Positions 53,852-63,153 are shown, counted from the stretch's first letter. The stretch is DNA of 64,000 bases from Flaviflexus ciconiae (GCF_003971195.1 NZ_CP034593.1:930001-994000), one strand, 5' to 3'. The notes: generated by a model from the sequence alone, not told the origin. Numbers and translations are program-made.

Positions 53852-54715
53852 ATGAAGATCGCCGGAGCCCCCATTTCCTGGGGCGTCTGTGAAGTACCGG
53901 GCTGGGGATACCAGATGTCGCCGGAACGCGTTCTGACCGAAATGAAGGAGATTGGCCTGACCGCCACGGAGTTCGGCCCCCCGGGCTGGCTGCCGATCGA
54001 AGCTGAGGAACGCGCGAAGGCAGTATCCGAATACGACCTTGAGCCCGTCGGAGCCTTCTTCCTTGCCGTCATGCACGATCCCGACTTTGATCCGATCCCG
54101 CAGGTCAACAAGGAGCTGGACGCCTTCGAGGTGGCGGGCGGCTCCTACCTGGTCCTCGCAGCCGATTCCGGCCGCGACGGCTACGATGATCGCCCTGTCC
54201 TGGACGAAAAGGGTTGGGACACCCTGTTCACGAACCTCACTCGGATCGCGGAGGCCTGCGCGGCCCGCGGCGTCACCGCCTGCATCCACCCCCACTGGGG
54301 CACCATGGTTCAGAACGTTGACGAGGTTGAGCGCGTCCTCGACAACTCGACCGTTGGCCTTTGCCTCGACACCGGCCACCTCACCTGCGGCGGCGCCGAC
54401 GTTGTTGCCCTGACGAAGAAGTACGCGGACCGCGTCTCCATTGTCCACGCCAAGGACATCAACAAGGACATGACCGACAAGCTCCTGCCCGGCGACCTCG
54501 TCTGGGGCGACGGCATCAAGGGCGGCATGTTCGTCCCGATCGGCGAGGGCGATATCGACTTCGCCGCCATTGTCTCCGCGCTGAACGATGCTGGCTTTGA
54601 CGGCTACTACGTTCTCGAGCAGGACATCATGCTCGATGAGGAGCCCGCCGCCGGCGCAGGCCCCATCGACAATGCTCGCAAGTCCTACAACGCCCTCAAG
54701 GCGCTGGCTGGCTAG
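53852..54715 (+). CDS. Inosose dehydratase family protein (IolE/MocC-like)
   Basis: A 287-residue TIM barrel with IAGAPISWGVCEVPGWGYQM at the start, CIHPHWGTMVQ, VGLCLDTGHLTCGG, SIVHAKDIN and YYVLEQD, the metal-site residues of 2-keto-myo-inositol dehydratases. ATG with GAGAGGAG. It follows the dehydrogenase, so the pair would give inositol to dione conversion independent of the frameshifted iolE. Confidence 0.87.
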   Translation: MKIAGAPISWGVCEVPGWGYQMSPERVLTEMKEIGLTATEFGPPGWLPIEAEERAKAVSEYDLEPVGAFFLAVMHDPDFDPIPQVNKELDAFEVAGGSYLVLAADSGRDGYDDRPVLDEKGWDTLFTNLTRIAEACAARGVTACIHPHWGTMVQNVDEVERVLDNSTVGLCLDTGHLTCGGADVVALTKKYADRVSIVHAKDINKDMTDKLLPGDLVWGDGIKGGMFVPIGEGDIDFAAIVSALNDAGFDGYYVLEQDIMLDEEPAAGAGPIDNARKSYNALKALAG

Positions 54716-55204
54716 CGTAGATCGGTCGCGCTCTCCCGCGTCGTGTAGCGACCGGTCACCCCGGGGCCGGGCGGACAGTTCCACGGAGCTTCCGCCCGGC
54801 CCTTTCTTGTCGCCACTCGTCCTTGTCCACACCCTTCCCGCACACATTGTTTCTCCAGGCCCGCTCCAAGGCCTTGCCTAGTAGCACAGCCATACCGACG
54901 GGTGCTTCGCTCCCTGCTTATCCGCCGCTTCCCTCCGCGCCTTCCACCGACGTCTCACGGTGGATCCGCTCCAGCTGAGTTCAACGGTTCTTGCACAGTT
55001 TCCCCGGTCAAGCTCTCGGTGCAAAGAGATCATCCCACCCAGACTTCCGGTCCGTTTATAACCGGAATGGAGCGGTAGAGTCAGCTTGAGGCATGCATCG
55101 CATCGGGAGTGGGTCGCCGTTGTCCCGCACACCGCCACATCCTCATGGGATTCGTGCACGCGCTGCTTCGCAGCGAAAGGTCACACCAAACAGCAGGAGT
55201 TATT
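54716..55204. other. Intergenic region upstream of class II aldolase
   Basis: Contains the terminator at 54764-54808 and, 138 bases before the aldolase start, the inverted repeat TTCCGGT / ACCGGAA (55045-55051, 55061-55067), a possible operator. No gene seen. Confidence 0.5.
54764..54808 (+). terminator. Terminator of the transaldolase operon
   Basis: A perfect 11-bp stem GGGCCGGGCGG / CCGCCCGGCCC followed by TTTCTT. Confidence 0.85.
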
Positions 55205-56059
55205 GTGCTTATTAGTTTGAAGGAAGCTCTCGATTACGCAGAGCAAAACAAGGTCGGCATCGCCGCGATCAACACCCCCACCTACGAGATGCTCCTCGCG
55301 GCCGTACGCACCGCCGAACAACACAACATCCCCCTCATCCTCCAGCACGCCGAAGTCCACGAACCCATCAACACCATCGAAGACATCGGCCCCGTCATGG
55401 TCGAACTCGCCAAACGCTCCACCGCTCCCCTGGTCGTCCACGTCGACCACGGCGAATCCTACGACTACGTCAAACGCGGCTTCGACGTCGGCTTTAACTC
55501 CGCCATGATCGACGCCTCCCGCCTCCCCTACGACGACAACCTCGCCCTCACCCAAAAAGTCGTGGCCCTCGCCAACGAATACGGCTACGGCGTCGAAGCA
55601 GAACTCGGCGTCATGCCCGGCCGCGAAGACGGCTCCCAAGCAAGCACAGGCACCAGCAATGAAACCCTCTACACCGACCCCGACCTGGCACAATCCTTCG
55701 TACGTGACTCCGGCGTCACCGCCCTAGCCTGTTCCTTCGGCACCGTCCACGGACTCTACAAGGCAGAACCCAACCTCAACTACAACCTAATCTCCACCCT
55801 GCGGGAAAAAACCGGTGTCCCCATCGTCATGCACGGTGGCTCGGGCCTGACCGACAGCGAATACCGCGAATGCATCAAACGCGGAGTCGCCAAAATCAAC
55901 TACTACACCTACGCCGACAAAGCCTCCTTCGAAGCCGTCCAAAACTACCTCGCCGAAAAACCCGAAACCTTCATCTTCTCCGACCTAACCACCATCGCCA
56001 CCAAAGCCGTCCAACAAAACCTCAACAACCTCGTTGGCATCCTGTACGGAAAGAGCTAG
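55205..56059 (+). CDS. Class II fructose-bisphosphate-type aldolase (IolJ/GatY-like)
   Basis: A 284-residue zinc aldolase: VHVDHGESYDYVKRGFDVGFNSAMIDAS (zinc histidine and active-site region), VMHGGSGLTDSEY and the KINYYTYADKAS substrate loop. Its place at the end of the region makes it a candidate for splitting phosphorylated deoxy-keto-gluconate (IolJ role), but tagatose- or fructose-bisphosphate are also possible. GTG start with AGGAG. From about codon 35 onward Glu, Lys and Gln codons are almost all GAA, AAA and CAA, unlike the neighbours, suggesting transfer. Confidence 0.87.
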   Translation: MLISLKEALDYAEQNKVGIAAINTPTYEMLLAAVRTAEQHNIPLILQHAEVHEPINTIEDIGPVMVELAKRSTAPLVVHVDHGESYDYVKRGFDVGFNSAMIDASRLPYDDNLALTQKVVALANEYGYGVEAELGVMPGREDGSQASTGTSNETLYTDPDLAQSFVRDSGVTALACSFGTVHGLYKAEPNLNYNLISTLREKTGVPIVMHGGSGLTDSEYRECIKRGVAKINYYTYADKASFEAVQNYLAEKPETFIFSDLTTIATKAVQQNLNNLVGILYGKS

Positions 56060-56143
56060 GCCGCGGAGCGAACACGTTGGGGATCAGTTGCGGCTCACTT
56101 GGCCGCCGTAGATCAACCGGCTAAATCGCCAGCAAGGTAAGTG

Positions 56144-56175
56144 GTGGGGAGCATGCCTATTGGCGTGCTCCCCAC
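56144..56175. terminator. Bidirectional terminator
   Basis: A 14-bp stem with one G-U pair, GTGGGGAGCATGCC / GGCGTGCTCCCCAC, between convergent aldolase and Old Yellow Enzyme genes, followed by TTCTTC. Confidence 0.82.
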
Positions 56176-56234
56176 TTCTTCGTCCCGCCCTATTGCATCG
56201 TGCAGCAACTGGTAGGGACTAGACTTGGATTCCG

Positions 56235-57323
56235 CTAGCTCCTCATGAGCTGGCGATGGTACGGCTGAGCAAACTCTGGCTTCTCTCGTAGGCGCGTCCG
56301 CCATGCCTGCAGCACATAGGGATCCGAGAGTAGAACGCGGGCCAGCATGACGACATCGGCGCTCTCCCGCACAACCTGCTCCGCTTGTACTGCCTCGGTG
56401 ATCAGCCCGACGGCACTCCTCGGAACACCCGTGTCTGCGAGCTCCCTGGCAAAGCCAACCTGATAGCCCGGGCCAGCGGGGATCTTCACGTCGGGAATGT
56501 TGCCGCCGGAGGAAATATCGGCAAAGTCGAGGCCGATTTCCTTGGCCCGGTTAATGAACGTGCGAGTCTCCTCAACCGTCCATCCCGTCCGTGGATCGTC
56601 CGTGAACTCGCACCAGTCGGTTGCCGAGAGCCGGATTGCCACAACACCCGGGAATTCGCGGCGTACTGCCTTAATTGCTTCGAGGCCGAACAGCATGCGG
56701 TCCTGCCCCCACCTGTCGGTCCTCTGGTTGGAGATCGGTGACAGGAACTGGTGGATCAGGTAGCCGTGGGCTCCGTGTAGCTCGGCGATCTGGAACCCCG
56801 CCTCTGTGGCACGACGTGCCGCCTGACCAAAGGAGTCAATGAGGCCAAGGATCTCATCTTCGGTGAGTTCATGCGGTTCCTCGTATACCTCGGAGAAAGC
56901 GATCGGTGAGGGTGCCACGGGCTTCCAGCCGATCTCCGAGCCCGATGGGTAGAGCAGCGTCTGTTCCTCCCAGGGGCGCGGGCCGGATGCCTTGCGACCA
57001 GCATGACCAAGCTGAATACCGGGGACAGCACCCGTTCCGGAGATCAGCTGTGCGAGCTTCGTGAACGACGCGATCTGGTCATCGTTGTGAATCGACAGGT
57101 CGTATGGCGATAGCCTGCCTTCAGCACTGACGGCCGTCGATTCGACGATGATGGCGCCAACCCCTCCCCATCCCCTTGTCGGATAGTGCACGTAGTGCCA
57201 GTCATTGGGTCTGCCCAGTTCTTCTCCTAAGGGAGCTGAGGAGTACTGGCACATTGGTGACATCCATGCCCGGTTTCGGGCGGTGACGTTTCCGATGGTG
57301 ATCGGAGTGAAGAGTTGGGACAC
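56235..57323 (-). CDS. NADH:flavin oxidoreductase (Old Yellow Enzyme, YqjM-like)
   Basis: A 362-residue FMN-dependent ene-reductase. MSPMCQYSS carries the YqjM-type regulatory cysteine, GIQLGHAGRKAS and HGAHGYLIHQFLSPISNQRTDRWG are the flavin and substrate segments with the active-site HxxH-like pair. It reduces activated alkenes or handles electrophile stress; the natural substrate is unknown. The GTG at 57323 follows GGAAGGAG; the frame extends to 57398. Confidence 0.9.
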   Translation of the reverse strand: MSQLFTPITIGNVTARNRAWMSPMCQYSSAPLGEELGRPNDWHYVHYPTRGWGGVGAIIVESTAVSAEGRLSPYDLSIHNDDQIASFTKLAQLISGTGAVPGIQLGHAGRKASGPRPWEEQTLLYPSGSEIGWKPVAPSPIAFSEVYEEPHELTEDEILGLIDSFGQAARRATEAGFQIAELHGAHGYLIHQFLSPISNQRTDRWGQDRMLFGLEAIKAVRREFPGVVAIRLSATDWCEFTDDPRTGWTVEETRTFINRAKEIGLDFADISSGGNIPDVKIPAGPGYQVGFARELADTGVPRSAVGLITEAVQAEQVVRESADVVMLARVLLSDPYVLQAWRTRLREKPEFAQPYHRQLMRS

Positions 57324-57433
57324 GATTCTCCTTCCACGGCCGCACTGGGCCGCTCGACATTTGGGCGCGGCCGGGCCGCAGTGGTGGCCAAGGACCAAAG
57401 CCGTACGCGACCAAGGCCAACTGATCGTTGGGC

Positions 57434-58246
57434 TCAGGCCCAGGGTTGATAGGGGGCGACGTCTGCGACGTCAACGGTGGGGGCTCCAATCACGGGGCCA
57501 ATCTTATCCACCCACAGCTGTGCCCAGTGCTGGTAGGCATGAGTGTTCGGGTGGAACAGGTCGGTGGAGTGGTACCGGAACAGGTAGGCAGCGAGCGGCA
57601 AGGACGACGTGAAGTTCTCCAGGTCGATCATGTGGTGGCTGTCCCGGTCCGCATAGCTCCGAATAATCGTGGAGATCTCGCGTGCCCTTCTGCCGTGGGG
57701 TCCCGGACCGAAGCTCGGTACGTCGGCAATGAAAGTACCTGCTGGCAGTGCTGCGGTGAGTGCCTGTACGTATTCGGCCATGAGTTCCGGCTGCAGCCGA
57801 TATCCCACATCGTTACCGCCAATATCGCAAGACACGATGTCGGGCACGATATCGGCATCCGCTTGGATGCCTCGCAGGGACATCACCTGGTGGGTGAGGA
57901 CGGAGGGGATCACGGCACCCGAGACAGACAGGTTGATCAGGGCAACATCGCGGCCCGTCATGTCTTTCAGGGAGGCAGCCAAGCGTGGGACGTAACCATC
58001 CATGAGGTCTGTCGCTCCCAGGCCCTGCGCGGCCGAGTCTCCCAGGGCTACATAAATCAGCGGATCCGGTAGGCCGGCTTGCCGGTTTCTGACGATCTTC
58101 GCGATCACGTCAAGGTTGGACCGTTCCCAATACCTGGCGAACGGCCTTCTCTGATTGGAGACCTTCTTTGCTCTCTGAGCCATGACCTGGCCACCGGCCA
58201 GTACCGCACCTGCGCCGACAGCAACCGTTCTGAGTTTCACATGCAC
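57434..58246 (-). CDS. SGNH/GDSL hydrolase with N-terminal hydrophobic segment
   Basis: A 270-residue esterase-like protein. GDSAAQG (Ser71), DIGGNDVG and DLFHPNTHAYQHWA (Asp/His) give all four SGNH blocks. A weak hydrophobic stretch (residues 6-22) may be a membrane anchor. Substrate unknown (esters of lipids or cell wall are common). Confidence 0.86.
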   Translation of the reverse strand: MHVKLRTVAVGAGAVLAGGQVMAQRAKKVSNQRRPFARYWERSNLDVIAKIVRNRQAGLPDPLIYVALGDSAAQGLGATDLMDGYVPRLAASLKDMTGRDVALINLSVSGAVIPSVLTHQVMSLRGIQADADIVPDIVSCDIGGNDVGYRLQPELMAEYVQALTAALPAGTFIADVPSFGPGPHGRRAREISTIIRSYADRDSHHMIDLENFTSSLPLAAYLFRYHSTDLFHPNTHAYQHWAQLWVDKIGPVIGAPTVDVADVAPYQPWA

Positions 58247-58470
58247 TCCCCTCGCCTCATCCAGGATAGTTCAGTTCCCTGGATACCGCGGGCACTGGCG
58301 TAGCTTCTTCCACTTCATACTGTCAGGGGGCGTACAGATCAAATGCGGGAATCCCATCGTTTGCGAGAACGCGTGCCAAGCAGACCCCTTCAGCGTAAAC
58401 CCCACGCGAACTCGCCCTGAGACGAACAGGACGTTCGTGAACAAGTGCCGTTCAGGCAGGAGAGATGCGA

Positions 58471-58498
58471 ACACCCCGCTGATATCGCACCGGGGTGT
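58471..58498 (-). terminator. Terminator after trmH-type gene
   Basis: An 8-bp stem ACACCCCG / CGGGGTGT, 20 bases beyond the methyltransferase stop on the minus strand. Confidence 0.6.
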
Positions 58499-58518
58499 CG
58501 CAAGAACAAATCAGTGCG

Positions 58519-59310
58519 CTACGCCTGGCGGGCAAGGACGCTTGCGTAGAGGCAAACCGCGGCGGCGGTTGCGACGTTGAGGGACTCGGCCTTACCGGGG
58601 ATCGGAATCGACACGGTGACATCGGCGCGATCGAGGATCTCGCCCTGCAGCCCGCGCGCTTCATTACCGAGGATCCACAGCGTGGGGACCGTCAGATCGA
58701 CCTCGTTGGATCCGAGAGTGACGTCTCCATCGCCGTCGGTAGCGAGCACCTGGAAGCCGTGCTTCTTGGCGGTGGCGATAACGGAGCGGGGGTCGAGGTT
58801 GCCGAGGATCGGCAGGTGGTACGTGGATCCAGCGGCTGAACGGATGACCTTGGCAGAGCCGTGGTCAACGGAGCCAGTTCCGAAGAGAACGGCGCCAGCA
58901 CCGGCAGCATCGGCCGTGCGGATTACTGTTCCGGCGTTGCCCGGGTCCTGCATCTCAACCCCCAGCAACACCAGGTCGGTGTTATCGAACAGGGAATCGA
59001 TGTCGGGCTTGGGTGCCGTGTTGAGGACCGCGAGGATCCCCTGAGCGTCTCCCGATACCTGACCCAGGACGTTTTCGGGAACGACGTGGGTCCAGTAGCC
59101 GTCGGTCATTTCTTCAAACTCGGGGTAGCGCTGAAGGACGTCTTCGGTCACGTAGATGTCGCGGACTCGTTCCCCCGCCCACGACAGGGCTTCCCGGACA
59201 GCCTGGGGTCCTTCGGCGACCTCCTGGGAATAGGTGGCCCGGTTCTTTGCCATGTAGAGCCCCTGGACTTTGAGGAGCTGGCCGGTCATCGAGTCGTGGT
59301 ACTTACGCAT
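58519..59310 (-). CDS. TrmH/SpoU family RNA 2'-O-methyltransferase
   Basis: A 263-residue SPOUT methyltransferase with an N-terminal substrate-binding domain (to about 100). SPOUT motifs are LGVEMQDPGNAGTVIRTADAAGA, ILGNEARGL and IPIPGKAESLNVATAAAV near the end, forming the trefoil-knot SAM site. It probably modifies 23S rRNA or tRNA. Start ATG at 59310 (alternatives at 59316 and 59367). In many actinobacteria this gene sits between rplT and pheS. Confidence 0.88.
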   Translation of the reverse strand: MRKYHDSMTGQLLKVQGLYMAKNRATYSQEVAEGPQAVREALSWAGERVRDIYVTEDVLQRYPEFEEMTDGYWTHVVPENVLGQVSGDAQGILAVLNTAPKPDIDSLFDNTDLVLLGVEMQDPGNAGTVIRTADAAGAGAVLFGTGSVDHGSAKVIRSAAGSTYHLPILGNLDPRSVIATAKKHGFQVLATDGDGDVTLGSNEVDLTVPTLWILGNEARGLQGEILDRADVTVSIPIPGKAESLNVATAAAVCLYASVLARQA

Positions 59311-59340
59311 CGTCATCTTTCGGATAAGAAGATAAGAAAA

Positions 59341-59364
59341 CGGGGCCGGCATGTGCCGGCCCCG
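59341..59364 (-). terminator. Terminator after rplT
   Basis: A perfect 11-bp stem CGGGGCCGGCA / TGCCGGCCCCG with a 2-base turn lies 12 bases beyond the rplT stop, separating it from trmH. Confidence 0.78.
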
Positions 59365-59375
59365 CATTCACTCAC

Positions 59376-59765
59376 TTAGGCTGCCTCGCCCTTGGGGGCG
59401 TTGACGTCCTCCGGGAGGGCGTTCTTGGCGGTCTCAACGAGAGCCTTGAAGGCGGCCGGCTCGTTCACTGCAAGCTCGGCGAGCATGCGGCGATCGACGT
59501 CGACCTCGGCAAGCTTGAGGCCCTGCATGAAACGGTTGTAGGTCATGCCTTCGGCACGAGCTGCAGCGTTGATGCGCTGGATCCAGAGCTTGCGGAACTC
59601 GTTCTTACGGACCTTGCGGTCGCGGTAGTTGTAGGTAAAGGAATGGGTGACCTGTTCCTTGGCCTTACGGTAGAGGCGCGAGCGCTGGCCGCGGTAGCCG
59701 CTGGCCTGCTCGAGAACGGTACGACGCTTCTTGTGTGCGTTTACTGCGCGCTTGACACGTGCCAT
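59376..59765 (-). CDS. rplT: Ribosomal protein L20
   Basis: A 129-residue bL20; [38 protein letters not shown] and the globular [20 protein letters not shown] part are typical. Needed for early 50S assembly. Lies 22 bases after rpmI. Confidence 0.97.
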   Translation of the reverse strand: MARVKRAVNAHKKRRTVLEQASGYRGQRSRLYRKAKEQVTHSFTYNYRDRKVRKNEFRKLWIQRINAAARAEGMTYNRFMQGLKLAEVDVDRRMLAELAVNEPAAFKALVETAKNALPEDVNAPKGEAA

Positions 59766-59787
59766 GTTTCAAATCCTCCTTGGTCGG

Positions 59788-59982
59788 CTAGATGCCGAGC
59801 ATCTTCTTGACGTTCTTGGCATCTGCCGGGCTGAGCACCTGGTCCGAGGACAGGCGACGAGTACGGCGCGACGACTTGTGCTCGAGGAGGTGGCGCTTGC
59901 CGGCCCTCTCACGCATAACCTTGCCGGATCCGGTGACCCGGAAACGCTTCTTGGCACCGGAGTGCGGCTTCATCTTAGGCAT
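59788..59982 (-). CDS. rpmI: Ribosomal protein L35
   Basis: A 64-residue bL35: [21 protein letters not shown] start and KHLL-like [15 protein letters not shown] segment. The frame extends upstream to 60258, but the family N-terminus begins at the ATG at 59982 behind AGAGGAA. Middle gene of infC-rpmI-rplT. Confidence 0.96.
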   Translation of the reverse strand: MPKMKPHSGAKKRFRVTGSGKVMRERAGKRHLLEHKSSRRTRRLSSDQVLSPADAKNVKKMLGI

Positions 59983-60037
59983 AGTTGTTTCCTCTTTCGT
60001 TGGCCGCAAGATCCTTGCGGGCGGGGAGTTATGGGGG

Positions 60038-60622
60038 CTACTGGGCCTTCTGTGCCCGACGTGCTTCACGCTCGGCTTCGCGGCGACGGCGCTGGTCGGA
60101 CTTGGCTTCTGACTTCTTACGGATCGGCGCAATGACCATGACCATGTTGCGGCCGTCCTGACGCGGATGCGATTCGACGGTGCCGACCTCTTGGAGGTCC
60201 TCCGCCATCCGCTGCAGTAGCTTGACTCCCATTTCAGGGCGGGACTGTTCACGTCCACGGAACTGGATCATCACCTTGACCTTGTCGCCACCATTCAGGA
60301 ACCGCTCAGCGTGGCCCTTCTTGGTTTCGTAGTCATGGGTGTCGATCTTGAGGCGAAGCCTGATCTCCTTGAGCTGGGTATTCACCTGGTTACGGCGAGC
60401 ATCACGGGCCTTCATAGCGGCCTCGTACTTGTACTTGCCGTAGTCCATCAGCTTGGCTACCGGAGGTTCAGAGTTCGGCGCAACCTCGACCAGGTCTAGA
60501 TTGGCTTCCTGTGCTAGGCGTAGTGCATCCTCAACGCGGACGACACCGACCTGCTCGCCGGCGGGGCCGACAAGTCGTACCTTGGGCACCCGGATCCGCT
60601 CATTGACTCTTGGTTCGTTGAT
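60038..60622 (-). CDS. infC: Translation initiation factor IF-3 (unusual start codon)
   Basis: About 194 residues: N-domain [19 protein letters not shown], linker, and C-domain with [23 protein letters not shown] and [14 protein letters not shown]-3 keeps subunits apart and checks the initiation codon. AGAGGAG (60628-60634) is followed by ATT (60625) and ATC (60622); no ATG/GTG/TTG lies at proper spacing. A rare start (ATC at 5 bases, or ATT at 2) is therefore likely, as known for autoregulated infC in other bacteria. The open frame does reach an upstream start at 60724 without a ribosome site. Confidence 0.88.
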   Translation of the reverse strand: MNEPRVNERIRVPKVRLVGPAGEQVGVVRVEDALRLAQEANLDLVEVAPNSEPPVAKLMDYGKYKYEAAMKARDARRNQVNTQLKEIRLRLKIDTHDYETKKGHAERFLNGGDKVKVMIQFRGREQSRPEMGVKLLQRMAEDLQEVGTVESHPRQDGRNMVMVIAPIRKKSEAKSDQRRRREAEREARRAQKAQ

Positions 60623-61061
60623 AATTGCTCCTCTGTATTCTCGACGTGTACGCGCACGGAGCAGAGGTGTCACGGCAGACAACTGTCCGCCATGGTGACT
60701 CTCATAACCCGGTACCATAGGCACCCAGGTGGGATCTCTCCGCTTGCGTCCCGGTCCTGTTGACCGGTCGGTCGGCTTCTATCGTACCAGAACATGAAAC
60801 ATCCGCCCCTGTGTTTTCTGTTACGGGGGCGGATGTTCCTGTGGCATTCGTTACCGAAGCACCTGTCCTCACCCAACTTCAGACCTAGGGCCTCATGCTC
60901 GAACTCCGGTGCAGGAGGTGGTCGGCTTGGGTCGAGACGGCGTCGAGCCAGGCCATTTAAAGGAAGCCAGGCCAGTCGAACGGATCGTGGCTACTCGAAC
61001 GAAGCCAGGGCAATCGAGTCAAGCTAGACCTTTTGAGCAAAGCCACACCGTGCGAGGCCAG
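60623..61061. other. infC leader and upstream intergenic region
   Basis: Contains the infC ribosome site, a possible minus-strand -10 TACGAT (60781-60786), the terminator at 60798-60837, and three imperfect copies of an AGCCAGG-CA-TCGA word at 60945-61020. No gene seen. Confidence 0.5.
60798..60837 (-). terminator. Terminator of the his-sseB operon
   Basis: A perfect 12-bp stem AACATCCGCCCC / GGGGCGGATGTT between sseB and infC on the minus strand. Confidence 0.75.
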
Positions 61062-61790
61062 CTATGCGGTGCGGGCGGGGATCAGTTCGATCGAGTCGAC
61101 CCTGTGCTGGAGCTCTTCGATCTGGCCGAGCCGCTGGCTTGCCTCGTTGAGTGCCGCGGAGATCAGCTCGCGCGGTGCCTCACCGTCGACGGCAATGACG
61201 ATGGCCGTCTCGGCCTTGCGGCCCGGGGTGATCTGAATGCCCTTGAGGCCCTCGATGCCGGCAAGTGCGCGGGCAACGATTGTCGGCAACTCCTCGTCCC
61301 GCCAGGGTGCGGTCCACCGCTCCCCTGTTGCGAGAGCATTGACCGCGGGCCTGCCAAGAAGCATGGGCCGGTCGGATGCTGCGTCGAGAACCAGGAGGGA
61401 GTCCGCTTCGGCGACCGCGGCAATGGCGGCGTTCTGCGTGTGCACGGGAACGGGTCGTGCCTTCGGGTTCCAGTTCATGAGTGCCTCAACCGAGGAGAAG
61501 ATCGGCATGGCCGCACGACCGTCCGGTGCCTCCACAGCCAGCATCGCGGCTGCCTTGCACGGGTCCTTATCCTGGGAGGCGTGATCGACAACCCCGCCGT
61601 CGGCCGTGCGGCCCGGGTGATCGTGGGCGAGCACGGGAACGAGAACGCGGCTGTCCGGGAGGACATTGACGATGGCCTCGAGGCGGGGAGCAAACTCCTC
61701 CAGGTCGAGCGCCTCGGCAAGTGCCGGAACTGTTTTGCCGTCGTCGTTCGCGAACGGGTTCGGCTTGAGCTTGTCCTGTGCGGTGCTCAC
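61062..61790 (-). CDS. SseB family protein
   Basis: A 242-residue protein with an SseB-type N-terminal domain (about 20-130: [46 protein letters not shown]). The C-terminal half ([15 protein letters not shown]) resembles actinobacterial SseB-like proteins. Function unknown. GTG start overlaps the hisA stop (GTGA). Confidence 0.8.
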   Translation of the reverse strand: MSTAQDKLKPNPFANDDGKTVPALAEALDLEEFAPRLEAIVNVLPDSRVLVPVLAHDHPGRTADGGVVDHASQDKDPCKAAAMLAVEAPDGRAAMPIFSSVEALMNWNPKARPVPVHTQNAAIAAVAEADSLLVLDAASDRPMLLGRPAVNALATGERWTAPWRDEELPTIVARALAGIEGLKGIQITPGRKAETAIVIAVDGEAPRELISAALNEASQRLGQIEELQHRVDSIELIPARTA

Positions 61791-62518
61791 TGCTCTCCCG
61801 CCACCTCGATAGCCTCGGGAAGGGTAAAGGCGCCCGCGTAGAGGGCCTTCCCGACGATGGCTCCCTCGACACCGATATCGGTGAGCGCACGTAGCGCCTC
61901 AATATCAGCAAGTGTGGCGACGCCACCCGAAGCAATGACGGGGGCATCGGTGCGGGCACAGACCTCGGAGAGCAGGACCGTGTTCGGTCCCTCCATGGTG
62001 CCGTCCTTCGCCACGTCGGTAACAACGTATCGGGAGCAGCCTGCCTCGTTGAGGCGGTCAAGAACCTCGAAGAGTTCACCGCCGTCCCTCGTCCAGCCGC
62101 GTGCGGACAGGGTGCGGCCGCGTACGTCGAGGCCAACGGCAACCTGGTCGCCGTATTCCTTGATGACACGTTCGGTCCACTCCGGGTCCTCCAAAGCAGC
62201 CGTGCCCAGGTTGACGCGGGTGGCACCGGCAGACAGCGCCGCCTTCAGTGACTCGTCGTCGCGGATTCCGCCGGAGAGCTCAACGCGGACGGTGCTTTCG
62301 GCAACGATCTGGCGGAGCAGTTCCCGGTTGTCACCGCGACCAAACGCCGCATCAAGATCCACGAGGTGGAGGAAGGTTGCGCCTCCCGCGATCCAGTCGC
62401 GGGCGACGTCGGCCGGTTCGCCGTATCCGGTTTCGGTTCCTGCTTCACCGCGGAGCAGGCGCACGGCCTTGCCCTCGACAACGTCGATCGCGGGGAGGAG
62501 CTGCAGTGGTTTCGTCAT
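61787..62518 (-). CDS. hisA: Phosphoribosyl isomerase (HisA / PriA)
   Basis: A 243-residue (beta/alpha)8 ProFAR isomerase of histidine synthesis. [12 protein letters not shown] with the first catalytic Asp (Asp12), the [12 protein letters not shown] loop, [14 protein letters not shown] with the second Asp, and [15 protein letters not shown] phosphate site are present. In many actinobacteria this enzyme (PriA) also replaces TrpF; sequence alone does not decide that here. Confidence 0.93.
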   Translation of the reverse strand: MTKPLQLLPAIDVVEGKAVRLLRGEAGTETGYGEPADVARDWIAGGATFLHLVDLDAAFGRGDNRELLRQIVAESTVRVELSGGIRDDESLKAALSAGATRVNLGTAALEDPEWTERVIKEYGDQVAVGLDVRGRTLSARGWTRDGGELFEVLDRLNEAGCSRYVVTDVAKDGTMEGPNTVLLSEVCARTDAPVIASGGVATLADIEALRALTDIGVEGAIVGKALYAGAFTLPEAIEVAGEQ

Positions 62519-62520
62519 GG

Positions 62521-63153
62521 TTATCCTTTGAGCGTGGAGAGCCAGTTGCGGAGCAGGCGCAGTCCTGCCTCGCCGGACTTCTCCGGGTGGAATTGAACAG
62601 CTGAGAGCGGGCCCTGCTCGATTGCCGCAACGAAGCGGCCACCGTGGCTAGCCCAGGAAATAGCGGGAGGTGCGAAATGATCGTCAGCATCTTGGGCAGG
62701 ATCGGTCTGCACACCGTAAGAGTGCACGAAGTAGAACCGTTCGTTCTTAATCCCGGCAAAAAGCTTCGAGCCCGGTGCGGTTTCCACGGTTGACCATCCC
62801 ATGTGCGGAACGATCTCGGACGGCAACTTGGTGACGGTGCCCGGGAATTGGTTTAGGCCGGACTCACGGCTCCCGTGCTCCTCGGAGGCTTCGAAGAGCA
62901 CCTGCAAACCAACGCAAATACCCAGCACCGGCAAGCCGCCTGCAAGACGGCGCTCAATGAACCGGTCGCCCCGCAAGGCCCGCAGGCGTTTCACAACGGT
63001 GTCGAAGGCACCCACGCCGGGAACGACCAGACCGGCCGCGGACATAGCCTCGCCAGGATCGGACGTGAGTGACACGTCGGCGCCCGCTTGCGCGAGCGCA
63101 CGGACTGCGGAGTGGACGTTGCCAGATCCGTAGTCGAAGACGGTTACCTTCAC
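62521..63153 (-). CDS. hisH: Imidazole glycerol phosphate synthase, glutaminase subunit
   Basis: A 210-residue class I glutaminase: [33 protein letters not shown] (nucleophile Cys) and VQFHPEKSG (His/Glu). It supplies ammonia to HisF, which is outside this window. Three bases separate it from hisA. Confidence 0.94.
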   Translation of the reverse strand: MKVTVFDYGSGNVHSAVRALAQAGADVSLTSDPGEAMSAAGLVVPGVGAFDTVVKRLRALRGDRFIERRLAGGLPVLGICVGLQVLFEASEEHGSRESGLNQFPGTVTKLPSEIVPHMGWSTVETAPGSKLFAGIKNERFYFVHSYGVQTDPAQDADDHFAPPAISWASHGGRFVAAIEQGPLSAVQFHPEKSGEAGLRLLRNWLSTLKG

